A stretch of 6,392 nt of DNA from SAR324 cluster bacterium (GTDB lineage Bacteria > SAR324 > XYD2-FULL-50-16), in assembly GCA_002401295.1 (NCBI GenBank), contig NVSR01000103.1:1-6392 (forward strand). Reading direction: 5' to 3'. Positions 1-6,392 of the stretch are shown here, in pieces. Numbering within the stretch: position 1 is the first letter of the stretch; each line of letters begins with the position of its first letter. The notes beneath the pieces were generated by a model that was not told the origin of the DNA, ran no database searches, and saw only the letters and a program-made list of their open reading frames with translations. A program made the position numbers and the translations under genes.

Positions 1-293
1 TATCTCTATTGAACTAATATAAAAGATTTTTTAATTATTTACCGTACAGTTTTTTCCGCAAGAATCAGTGTCAAGTATCGGCTACTCCTCCGAAACTCTA
101 CCAAGAGATCTTCCGACTGCTCTTTCAATCTAATAAGCCCGACCAACAGATGTAATAGGACTCGGTTATCACCTAAGTCTTGTAGTTGCTTCCGATCCCA
201 CTCAAAATATTCGATTGAATTTTCAGATAAAACTTTTAGTATATTTTACCCAACAAAACCGCAAGCCCCTATCATGCACGCTTGATTTTTCAT
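1..293 (-). pseudogene. decayed NAD-dependent epimerase/dehydratase (SDR family) gene, continuing past the left edge
   Basis: Reading from the ATG at 293-291, the peptide MKNQACMIGACGFVG keeps the GxxGxxG NAD-binding motif of extended SDR sugar epimerases (usual form VTGATGFVG). A TAA at 248-246 stops it. The same frame then continues as NILKVLSENSIEYF, which fits the following helix, and later gives HLLVGLIRLKEQ and SEDLLVEFRR. This aligns without gaps to the family block HLA..VH.M.E....DPLAEFRRVNVEGTL as I remember it. LTLILAEKTVR follows, then a stop at 41-39. In another frame, 30-1 encode KIFYISSIEI, matching the next family block, RFVF(V/I)SSIKV, which carries the conserved serine. The relic therefore has at least one nonsense codon, one frameshift and several lost conserved residues. 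The distance between the Rossmann motif and HL is shorter than normal, suggesting a small deletion. It lies 94 bp beyond the glycosyltransferase, where an SDR gene is common in such loci. The intact enzyme would have epimerised or reduced a nucleotide sugar. Confidence 0.72.
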
Positions 294-387
294 CTCAAAT
301 TATTGGCACCTTAATATTCATCCTTAAGCTCTACAGTTATGTAATCAACCTCTAAAAAAATTCATTCAAATGCTCAATGGAGTAGAT

Positions 388-1560
388 TCAACTCCCTTCT
401 GATAAAGCAAGAAAGTCTTTTGCCATTTGAGTTACAATATTTAATCGGTTAAAAGAATGAAGAAATTTTTCCCGCGGGTACTGATTTCCCGACAAACCCT
501 TTAACTTTTGAATAAAGTCCTCACTATCACAGGGAGAAAAAACTTGGGCTCCCTCAATATTCTCATTGACAAATTTCCGTGCATAACCTCCGACCCCTGC
601 CAGAATCGGTTTACCAGTGGCAGCATATTCAAAAAGTTTTGAAGGTAAAACTTTTTTGAATGCATCGTAATCATTCAAATGTAGAAAAAGATAATCACAC
701 TCCGCATATTTGACAACCAGCTGATCTCGTGGAATGGGACTCAGTAGTTTCACGTTGTTCAACTGATTATTTTCAATTTCATTCTGAAGTTTATTTTTTG
801 TACCTCCGTCACCAATCACCCAAAATTCGTGAGTTGCTTCTAGCTTCTTGGCACTAGAGGGAATGATCTTTTCCAATCCTTGTCCTTCACCGATATTCCC
901 TGCATACAAAATAATTTTCTTTTCTGTTTTCTCTTTCTTGGTATAGTCCTGCTCCAAAAACTCACTATCAATACCATTAGTATAAAAGGAGTAAACTTGC
1001 TTAGAAGAAACCTCTCGGAAATATTCAGAAAACCCTTCCGATACAAGATTTACTTTGTTAGCACTTTTTACAGTAAAGGATTCAACCAGTCGCAAAACTG
1101 GATGTAAAGTCTTTATCAGCGGGTTTTTTAGCACATTCTTGATCGTATCAGCAAAAATATCTCGCAAATCAAGGTATAATTTTGCACCAACTTTACGTTT
1201 AACCAGAGCTCCTAGAAAAGCAGTAAACAATCGACCAGATGTAGCTAATACAAGATCATAGTGTTCACGATCAACTATTTTCAAGGTTCCTAATGCGAAG
1301 CTTACAAAAGATTTGGATTGATCCACCATGCCATTTTGATGCGGTGGTAGTTGAATTCTTCTGATTAATACATTCCCTTTTCGCTCCACGGCCTGCGCCT
1401 CTTGTTCATAGGTATGATAGCGGTTGGGCATAGTTGTAATCACTTCAATGCTATCTTCTGGACCAAGCATTTGGCTGAGCTGTTCAACAAATGCGGTCAT
1501 GCGAAAAGACCCAGCCGATAAGTCAGGCTGGTAATAAAATGTCAATATCAGAATTTTCAT
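388..1560 (-). CDS. family-4 type glycosyltransferase (WbuB-like), GT-B fold
   Basis: This is a predicted cytoplasmic or membrane-associated retaining glycosyltransferase that transfers a sugar from a nucleotide donor to a lipid-linked polysaccharide intermediate. It has 390 residues, a normal length for the family. The N-terminus MKILILTFYYQPDLSAGSFR is the typical opening of this group. Residues 126-138 (AKLYLDLRDIFAD) resemble the acceptor-domain block often written DxRDxxxxx. The donor domain begins near residue 216 with ILYAGNIGEGQGLE (217-230), followed by FWVIGDGG (246-253). Residues 305-322 (LPSKLFEYAATGKPILAG) are the nucleotide-sugar site with Glu311. The position eight residues before Glu311 is Lys303 rather than the first Glu of the classical E-x7-E motif, a variant I recall in this subgroup. 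There are no transmembrane segments. It resembles WbuB from memory, but donor, acceptor and linkage cannot be read from the sequence. It starts 41 bp after the heparinase-like gene with only a weak GAAAG Shine-Dalgarno-like run, and ends in TGA. Confidence 0.9.
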   Translation of the reverse strand: MKILILTFYYQPDLSAGSFRMTAFVEQLSQMLGPEDSIEVITTMPNRYHTYEQEAQAVERKGNVLIRRIQLPPHQNGMVDQSKSFVSFALGTLKIVDREHYDLVLATSGRLFTAFLGALVKRKVGAKLYLDLRDIFADTIKNVLKNPLIKTLHPVLRLVESFTVKSANKVNLVSEGFSEYFREVSSKQVYSFYTNGIDSEFLEQDYTKKEKTEKKIILYAGNIGEGQGLEKIIPSSAKKLEATHEFWVIGDGGTKNKLQNEIENNQLNNVKLLSPIPRDQLVVKYAECDYLFLHLNDYDAFKKVLPSKLFEYAATGKPILAGVGGYARKFVNENIEGAQVFSPCDSEDFIQKLKGLSGNQYPREKFLHSFNRLNIVTQMAKDFLALSEGS

Positions 1561-1601
1561 AAAACGCTTTCAAAGAACACTAAGTATTGAATTTGGGAGG
1601 T

Positions 1602-3200
1602 CTACCAAGCAATACAGCTTCGGATTACTTCAGAGTTGGCCTGTAAGTCTAAATTATATCGAAATCCTTGGATTTGTTCCTCAAAGTTCTCATGAATTAT
1701 ACATTGTTGAGGTTCTAGAGTTTTCCCTTGAACAGTCAATTGTAGAGGCTGCTTGGAATATAAATTCCAAGAGTAATGGTGCTGTTGCTTTGCTGACAAA
1801 GTATCTATAATCTCCAATCGATCTTGATAAAGGAAAAACTCTCGCTCAAAGCTAACAGGATCTTTTAACCGTTGATAACCCCGATGGCCACAACGCAAGT
1901 GCAGATGTTCATCTTGCTTAGTCACTTCCAAAGGGAGGGGTCTAGCTCTTCGCGCAACTCGAAAACTACTCCACATTTCAGAACTATCCAGTTGATCAAC
2001 CGTCACAGTATTATGAGCAGGGGTTCCCCGCTGGCGGCTTCGCTCTTGATCGTTTCTGTAGCGATCAACTCCTGTATCCACCACAAGTCGATTTCCATCA
2101 ACACTTAACTCAAAACTTGTCGTATCCGCGTGAGCATGAGCTAATAAGTGATCTGGCCCCAAATTTCCAGCCTTGACAATTAATACAGCCTTATCTTTAT
2201 TCAGTCGAACATAGCCAGCGTTCTCTAGAACCTCTACGTCTTTCAAAGTGGATGGAACCTCTAGCCCCACATCTTGGGCATATTGCTCAATTTCTGAAAG
2301 GGGGGGAATGACATCAAATGCAGAATCACCAAACAAGGCAATTTCCCCTTTAGGATGGCTCAACATTTGTAGGGCATGCAGCATTTTCCTTGCTTTTTCT
2401 TTCAAAAAGCTCACAAAGGCAGCTGGAATTTTTTCGGGAAAAACATAAGCTAGATTAATCAAGTCGAGCACATCGACCAAAATAATGGCATGGTACATAG
2501 GGGAGAGTTCATAGTTCATCCCATCAGGTAAAATCTGCTCATTCATTTCCTTTTCAGTTAGCTTCAATCCAAGCTTCAGCCATTTTTGAGCTTCTTTTCC
2601 TTGAAAAAAGCACCCCCCAAAGATTGAGGCCTTAGCATTAACTAATAAGTGATTTCCCTGAAGATGAAACTCCAATTGTTTTTGTAAAAAACGAATTTGT
2701 TCAGCTAAAGAACGAATCAAGACGTCACTTAAGCCACCTGTTAATAAATGATAAGAAACCCAGTTTGTGATACGCAAACTACTTGGGTAGGGTTCCCAGC
2801 CTGGTTTTGAGCCTATAGGGTTTGCCTTTTCCCATTTTTCTAAAATGCTTTTCCAATCTTCAGTTTTGTCAGCTTTACCAGATTTCATCTGGTCAAAGTA
2901 GTGACGATGATAAAGTTGTAGGTAGGCTACATCAGAATCACGCCAAAAGCCCTCTGTTTTATATAGACTCTTTTGGTTTAAAGCCTGAAAATAAAGTTGT
3001 TTCCCCTCGTGTTTCCAGCTTCCACCTGCTACTGGCGGCTCTATCCAAGAGCCTGTTACCGGAGCCGGAGTCACACTCTGTAGTCCTGATTTGATTTTTG
3101 GACGATATAACTTAAACCAAGCTCGTCTATAAACCTGAATCAGTTTCAAGTAGCGGATGGTGTTCCAATATAGACCTAAACGTACCAAATCAAAACTCAT
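1602..3200 (-). CDS. heparinase II/III-like protein (alpha/alpha-toroid polysaccharide lyase fold)
   Basis: The protein has 532 residues. The N-terminal region (LYWNTIRYLKLIQVYRRAWFK, in residues 10-30) is the segment often seen at the start of heparinase II/III-like proteins of polysaccharide loci. Residues 80-280 look helical and fit the alpha/alpha-toroid. They contain GNHLLVNAKA (182-191) and YELSPMYH (230-237). The C-terminal beta-sandwich has LFGDSAF (289-295), LAHAHADTTSFEL (353-365), VVDTGVDRY (373-381) and RGTPAHNTVTVD (391-402). By family analogy Asn183/His184, Tyr236/His237 and His355/His357 are candidate catalytic or metal-binding residues; this is inferred. Lyases of this fold break uronic acid-containing glycans by beta-elimination. 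There is no visible signal peptide or hydrophobic anchor, which is odd for a lyase acting on exported polymer. The ATG start overlaps the wecB stop by four bases (ATGA), so it is probably translationally coupled. It may act on a ManNAcA-containing glycan, but the substrate is unknown and the reaction may differ from true heparinases. Confidence 0.9.
   Translation of the reverse strand: MSFDLVRLGLYWNTIRYLKLIQVYRRAWFKLYRPKIKSGLQSVTPAPVTGSWIEPPVAGGSWKHEGKQLYFQALNQKSLYKTEGFWRDSDVAYLQLYHRHYFDQMKSGKADKTEDWKSILEKWEKANPIGSKPGWEPYPSSLRITNWVSYHLLTGGLSDVLIRSLAEQIRFLQKQLEFHLQGNHLLVNAKASIFGGCFFQGKEAQKWLKLGLKLTEKEMNEQILPDGMNYELSPMYHAIILVDVLDLINLAYVFPEKIPAAFVSFLKEKARKMLHALQMLSHPKGEIALFGDSAFDVIPPLSEIEQYAQDVGLEVPSTLKDVEVLENAGYVRLNKDKAVLIVKAGNLGPDHLLAHAHADTTSFELSVDGNRLVVDTGVDRYRNDQERSRQRGTPAHNTVTVDQLDSSEMWSSFRVARRARPLPLEVTKQDEHLHLRCGHRGYQRLKDPVSFEREFFLYQDRLEIIDTLSAKQQHHYSWNLYSKQPLQLTVQGKTLEPQQCIIHENFEEQIQGFRYNLDLQANSEVIRSCIAW
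3197..3200 (-). promoter_or_regulatory. ATGA start-stop overlap coupling wecB to the heparinase-like gene
   Basis: The ATG of the heparinase-like gene (3200-3198) overlaps the TGA stop of wecB (3199-3197) in the four bases ATGA. Upstream is only a weak AAAGAA purine run, so translational coupling to wecB is likely. The overlap is seen directly; its functional effect is inferred. Confidence 0.75.
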
Positions 3201-4324
3201 AATTCTTTAATTCGCTGAGCAATTTTTTGTGCTGCCAGCCCGTCACCATAAGGGTTGTGGGCTTTAGACATTTTCAAGTACTCTTCTTGGTTGTGGAGAA
3301 GTTTTTCAACCCAGTAAACAATTTTTTCTGAGTCGGTACCGACGAGTTTTACCGTTCCTGCATCAACCGCTTCGGGGCGTTCGGTAGTATCTCTCATCAC
3401 CAAAACTGGTTTTCCAAAGGACGGAGCTTCTTCCTGAACACCTCCTGAGTCCGTCAACACGATCGTTGCATGGCTTAAGAGGAAAACAAAGGGAAGATAA
3501 TCCAAGGGTTCTATCAAATGAACATTAGGCAGATTCTGCAAAAGAGAAAATACGGGTTTTTGTACATTGGGGTTCAAATGCACTGGATAAACAATCTGCA
3601 ATTCAGGATTATTCATAGCAATTAGCTGCAATCCTTTACAAATTTTTAAAAATCCATCTCCAAAATTTTCCCTGCGATGTCCTGTTACCAGCAATAACTG
3701 CTGAGCGGAGCTAACTATTTCCCTTAAACCTCTGTCAATCTTGCTATTAGCTAAAACCGGATTGGTGAGTTTTTCACGAACCATATGCAAGGCATCAATC
3801 ACCGTATTCCCCGTAACAAGAATCCGTGCTTCAGGAACCTGCTCATTAAGCAGATTTTGTTGCGCCTGAGCTGTCGGTGCAAAGTGCAGAGAAGCCAAGC
3901 GGCTGGTTAATTGACGATTCCCTTCTTCGGGAAAAGGGCTGACAAGATTATATGTTCTTAAACCTGCCTCGACATGTCCAATCGGAATTCCCTCATAAAA
4001 ACCAGCTAAAGCTGCCACGAATGAAGTCGTAGTATCTCCATGTACTAAGATTAAATCTGGTTTAACCTCTCTCAAGAGTAACTTTAACTTCCGCAGGATA
4101 CGAACCGTAATGTCGGTTAAATCTTGACCCGGTTTCATAATATTCAAGTCAAAATCAGGACTGATCTCAAATAAGTCTAAAACTTGATCCAACATTTCGC
4201 GATGTTGCGCTGTCACGCAGACTAAACTCGTCAACCCCTCAGTTGCTCCAATTTCTTTGACGACAGGTGCCATTTTAATGGCTTCCGGTCTGGTACCAAA
4301 AATTGATAGAACTTTTTTTCCCAT
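3197..4324 (-). CDS. wecB: UDP-N-acetylglucosamine 2-epimerase (non-hydrolysing)
   Basis: This cytoplasmic enzyme interconverts UDP-GlcNAc and UDP-ManNAc and feeds WecC. I place the start at the ATG at 4324-4322, giving 375 residues beginning MGKKVLSIFGTRPEAIK. An in-frame ATG 21 bp upstream would add MWHHWVI, which is not family-like and lies inside wecC. With the chosen start the gene shares one base with the wecC stop (TAATG) and the length equals the family norm. Residues 10-22 are GTRPEAIKMAPVV with Lys17. Asp97 is in VHGDTTT and Glu119 in GHVEAGLRT. Glu133 is in FPEEGNRQ and His216 in TGHRRENFG. These correspond, by position from memory, to the E. coli WecB active-site set Lys15, Asp95, Glu117, Glu131 and His213. 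Residues 291-299 (TDSGGVQEE) bind UDP in this GT-B-like fold. The His216 motif and the full N-terminal domain argue for the non-hydrolysing class. Translation is probably coupled to wecC upstream and to the heparinase-like gene downstream. Confidence 0.96.
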   Translation of the reverse strand: MGKKVLSIFGTRPEAIKMAPVVKEIGATEGLTSLVCVTAQHREMLDQVLDLFEISPDFDLNIMKPGQDLTDITVRILRKLKLLLREVKPDLILVHGDTTTSFVAALAGFYEGIPIGHVEAGLRTYNLVSPFPEEGNRQLTSRLASLHFAPTAQAQQNLLNEQVPEARILVTGNTVIDALHMVREKLTNPVLANSKIDRGLREIVSSAQQLLLVTGHRRENFGDGFLKICKGLQLIAMNNPELQIVYPVHLNPNVQKPVFSLLQNLPNVHLIEPLDYLPFVFLLSHATIVLTDSGGVQEEAPSFGKPVLVMRDTTERPEAVDAGTVKLVGTDSEKIVYWVEKLLHNQEEYLKMSKAHNPYGDGLAAQKIAQRIKEL

Positions 4325-4326
4325 TA
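4322..4326 (-). promoter_or_regulatory. TAATG stop-start overlap coupling wecC to wecB
   Basis: The wecC stop TAA (4326-4324) and the wecB start ATG (4324-4322) share one adenine. There is no strong Shine-Dalgarno upstream of the ATG, only a GGGTT run inside the end of wecC. This arrangement favours re-initiation by ribosomes that have just finished wecC, which would keep the two enzymes of the UDP-ManNAcA pathway in proportion. It also decides the wecB start over the longer in-frame option. The overlap is read directly; coupling is inferred. Confidence 0.75.
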
Positions 4327-5532
4327 TAACCCAATGATGCCACAAGTATCGATAATCACCTTCTCTTGAAGGGTATTAAAGTTAAGGTCTAGAAACTCTT
4401 TGTGCTTAACTAATAACAGAATAATATCAGCTTTATGTAATACTTCCCTAAGAGGAAGTACAGAAATACCTTTGACTTTTCCCTCCTCAACATTCGGCTC
4501 ACAGGCGATCACCTGTCCAACATTAGCCTCTTGCAGTTCCACAGCTATTCTCAAGGCGGGAGATTCCCGCAAATCATCTATATCGTTTTTATAAGCTAAT
4601 CCCAAACAAGCAATCACAGGTTTTTTAAACCGTTCTGCTTTTGCTTTGACTTTCTCGATAACCCAGTTAGGTTTGGATTCATTCACGAGTCGCGCCATTT
4701 TGATGATTTTTGCTTTTTGAGGATTGCGGTGAACAATAAACCAAGGATCAACAGCAATACAATGTCCACCGACTCCCGGCCCGGGTTGCAGGATATTTAC
4801 TCGTGGGTGGTGATTTGCCAAATTAATAAGTTCCCAAACATCCACTCCATCATCATCACAAATCAAGGACAGCTCATTCGCGAAGGCAATATTGACATCC
4901 CTGTAACTGTTTTCGACTAGTTTAGCCATTTCCGCAGTCCGGGCATTGGTTTCCAGAACTCTACCACTGATAAAAGTACGATAAAATTCGGCAACTTTTT
5001 GGGTTGCTTCAGGAGTGACCCCTCCAATCACCCGATCGTTCTCAATCAACTCTTTGAGGATCTGCCCTGGTAAAACTCTTTCAGGACAATGGGCAATGTA
5101 CAAACAGATATCGTCTTGTCTCGTCTCACGAATCCATTCCGCCACTAACTCTGTCGTTCCTACGGGTGACGTTGACTCCAAAATCACAATATTCCCTTCT
5201 TGAAGATATGGGGCGATTTTTCTAGTCGCTTGCTCCACATAACTCAAATCCGGTTCATATTCGTTTTTAAAAGGAGTCGGTACAGCCAGAATAAAAATAT
5301 CAGCAGCGACCGGCTCCAAGGAAGCAATCAGATGTCCGGATTGAACTGCAGACTTGACGAGGATATCCAGTTCCGGTTCGACAATATGAATATTCCCCTG
5401 ATTAATGATGTCTACAATTTCCTGACGAACATCAACACCTGTAACTTGAAACCCTTTTGTTGCTAATAGACTCGCAGTAGGTAAACCAATGTACCCAAGT
5501 CCAAGGACACAAATATCTAATTTATTAATCAT
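4324..5532 (-). CDS. wecC: UDP-N-acetyl-D-mannosamine dehydrogenase
   Basis: This cytoplasmic enzyme oxidises UDP-ManNAc twice at C6 with NAD+ to give UDP-ManNAcA, the donor for aminouronic acid residues in surface glycans. The 402 residues match the usual family length of about 400-420. Residues 11-16 are GLGYIG, the Rossmann NAD-binding loop. Residues 84-87 (VPTP), 119-125 (ESTSPVG) and 149-156 (CPERVLPG) are family blocks. Lys204 and Asn208 lie in MAKLVENSYRDVNIAFANE. Cys258 in GVGGHCIAVDPWF is the expected catalytic thiol, and residues 311-326 (GLAYKNDIDDLRESPA) begin the C-terminal UDP-binding domain. All key residues are present, so the gene looks functional. The IHIVEPELD segment near residue 50 fits WecC better than UDP-glucose dehydrogenase, and the partner epimerase wecB directly downstream supports this. 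The ATG start is preceded only by a weak purine run (AAGAAA); no better start is visible. UDP-GalNAc dehydrogenase activity is a less likely alternative. Confidence 0.95.
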   Translation of the reverse strand: MINKLDICVLGLGYIGLPTASLLATKGFQVTGVDVRQEIVDIINQGNIHIVEPELDILVKSAVQSGHLIASLEPVAADIFILAVPTPFKNEYEPDLSYVEQATRKIAPYLQEGNIVILESTSPVGTTELVAEWIRETRQDDICLYIAHCPERVLPGQILKELIENDRVIGGVTPEATQKVAEFYRTFISGRVLETNARTAEMAKLVENSYRDVNIAFANELSLICDDDGVDVWELINLANHHPRVNILQPGPGVGGHCIAVDPWFIVHRNPQKAKIIKMARLVNESKPNWVIEKVKAKAERFKKPVIACLGLAYKNDIDDLRESPALRIAVELQEANVGQVIACEPNVEEGKVKGISVLPLREVLHKADIILLLVKHKEFLDLNFNTLQEKVIIDTCGIIGL

Positions 5533-5555
5533 GAGTGTTTCTTATCGAGTCATTA

Positions 5556-6392
5556 TCAGATTGTAATCAACTTTTGTTGCTCAGCGGATTCTACTGCCGC
5601 AAAACTGGCTAGAGTAGTATTTTTTAATTCTTCAAAAGAAATTGGTGATGGAGTTCCTTCTTCTATCGAGTGGACGAAGGCTTTCATTTCGTTATTGTGT
5701 CCCTTATCCTGAATAAAAGTAGACATTTTTTTGAAATTTTTAAAACCAAAGCCAACCAATCGTTTAAAATTGTCCAATTGTAAAACTCGACCATCAGAAA
5801 AAACTTCCAGCCGTTCCTTGGGAATGTCCTTACTCCCGTTTGCAAAATAATGGATGGTTCCCATGGAACCATCAGCAAACATTAGCTGAATAGTCATTTT
5901 ATCCTCTATCACTTGATCGGCAGAATTTCCCAGTTTCATGGCAAAAACCGAGGTAATCGGTTGTCCCACCAAGAACATTAATAGGTCAATAAAGTGACAA
6001 CCTTCTCCAATAATTCGCCCTCCTCCTCGTTTTGGATCTTGTGTCCAATGATCAACGGGGATCTGCCCGGCATTAACAGTCATAATCATCGAAAGAGGGG
6101 ATATTCGAGTTTCCAACAATTGTTTCATTTTTAAGGCATGTGGAGAGAATCTGCGGTTAAAACCAACCAACAATTGTAAACCGGGATGCTTTTGATAGAC
6201 ATCCTCGATTTCTTGTAATTCTTCTCGATTCATTGCCAATGGCTTCTCTACAAACACATGTTTTCCAGCTTGTAGGCTCTCACAAACAAATTTTTTATGG
6301 CTATTATGCTGGGTAGTAATCAACAAAGTATTGATCTCATTATCCTGTAATAATACTTTATAATCTGTTGTATTTTTTTCAAATTGGAATTT
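5556..6392 (-). CDS. Gfo/Idh/MocA-type oxidoreductase, C-terminal part, probably of a bi-domain oxidoreductase (partial, 5' end beyond window)
   Basis: The reading frame is open to the right window edge: 278 codons are visible before a TGA stop, and the frame upstream of the TTG at 6324-6326 still encodes family-like sequence (VLLQDNEINTLLITTQHNSH), so that TTG is not the start. Visible residues 40-51 contain AGKHVFVEKPLA, the NAD(P)-domain signature with the conserved EKP lysine. The C-terminal domain carries DHWTQDPKRGGGRIIGEG followed by CHFIDLL, with His at visible residue 133. The WTQDP..GGGRIIGE.CHFIDLL block, the LEVFSDGRVLQLDNF block and the QDKGHNNEM block recall, from memory, the C-terminal half of 'bi-domain' oxidoreductases, which have an alcohol dehydrogenase-like zinc domain in front. 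That front domain would lie outside the window, so the fusion is inferred. A stand-alone Gfo/Idh/MocA dehydrogenase is the alternative. The reaction is an NAD(P)-dependent sugar oxidation or reduction with unknown substrate. wecC follows after 23 bp. Confidence 0.88.
   Translation of the reverse strand, partial: KFQFEKNTTDYKVLLQDNEINTLLITTQHNSHKKFVCESLQAGKHVFVEKPLAMNREELQEIEDVYQKHPGLQLLVGFNRRFSPHALKMKQLLETRISPLSMIMTVNAGQIPVDHWTQDPKRGGGRIIGEGCHFIDLLMFLVGQPITSVFAMKLGNSADQVIEDKMTIQLMFADGSMGTIHYFANGSKDIPKERLEVFSDGRVLQLDNFKRLVGFGFKNFKKMSTFIQDKGHNNEMKAFVHSIEEGTPSPISFEELKNTTLASFAAVESAEQQKLITI

Noticed and set aside
353..395. Possible intrinsic terminator after the glycosyltransferase: inverted repeat GGAGT/ACTCC around the stop codon and a T-run (minus strand) at 354-360
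   Set aside because: The stem is only five base pairs and is separated from the T-run by about 18 bases, so it does not have terminator geometry. The downstream relic also suggests transcription once continued.
840..1261. Several 60-90 codon open frames on both strands inside the glycosyltransferase gene, and similar ones inside the other genes
   Set aside because: They overlap clearly recognisable genes, show no family motifs or ribosome binding sites, and read as chance frames.
4325..4345. Longer wecB start adding seven residues (MWHHWVI)
   Set aside because: The extension is unlike the family, lies inside wecC, and the ATG at 4324 gives the normal N-terminus and a TAATG overlap.
6324..6326. 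TTG at 6326 as the start of the oxidoreductase
   Set aside because: The frame stays open to the window edge and upstream codons encode conserved family sequence, so the gene is simply cut by the window.
1..6392. CRISPR array, tRNA, insertion sequence or cyanobacterial HIP1 repeat (GCGATCGC)
   Set aside because: No regularly spaced repeats, tRNA-like cloverleaf, transposase or terminal inverted repeats were seen, and GCGATCGC does not occur, so it gives no support for a cyanobacterial host.

Overview
The window is part of a surface-polysaccharide (O-antigen, capsule or exopolysaccharide) biosynthesis locus. Every supportable gene reads on the minus strand, so transcription runs from the right edge to the left. 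The DNA is AT-rich by eye and composition does not change visibly along it. The gene set is typical of Gram-negative bacteria with UDP-ManNAcA-containing glycans, such as many gammaproteobacteria and some cyanobacteria. There is no rRNA or other lineage marker, so I do not name a genus.

Layout in transcription order: (1) 6392-5556, the C-terminal Gfo/Idh/MocA half of an oxidoreductase that runs off the right edge, probably the 'bi-domain' oxidoreductase of polysaccharide loci; (2) 5532-4324, wecC, UDP-ManNAc 6-dehydrogenase; (3) 4324-3197, wecB, UDP-GlcNAc 2-epimerase, whose start shares one base with the wecC stop; (4) 3200-1602, a heparinase II/III-like (polysaccharide lyase fold) protein overlapping wecB by four bases; (5) 1560-388, a family-4 type glycosyltransferase; (6) 293-1, a decayed NAD-dependent epimerase/dehydratase (SDR) gene that runs off the left edge.

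How they fit together: WecB and WecC convert UDP-GlcNAc to UDP-ManNAc and then UDP-ManNAcA, an aminouronic acid donor. The glycosyltransferase adds a sugar to the growing repeat unit. The heparinase-like protein belongs to a fold that cleaves or otherwise acts on uronic acid-containing glycans and is tightly coupled to wecB. The oxidoreductase has an unknown substrate, probably a nucleotide sugar or the glycan. The terminal SDR gene would have supplied a further nucleotide-sugar step but is inactivated here.

The intergenic gaps are 23 and 41 bp, and the other two junctions overlap, so genes 1 to 5 look like one operon with its promoter beyond the right edge. The only stretch over 300 bp without an intact gene is 1-387. 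It holds the SDR relic and about 94 bp of leader in which I see no convincing promoter or terminator. The most informative unusual features are the SDR relic and the coupling of a lyase-fold protein to aminouronate synthesis.
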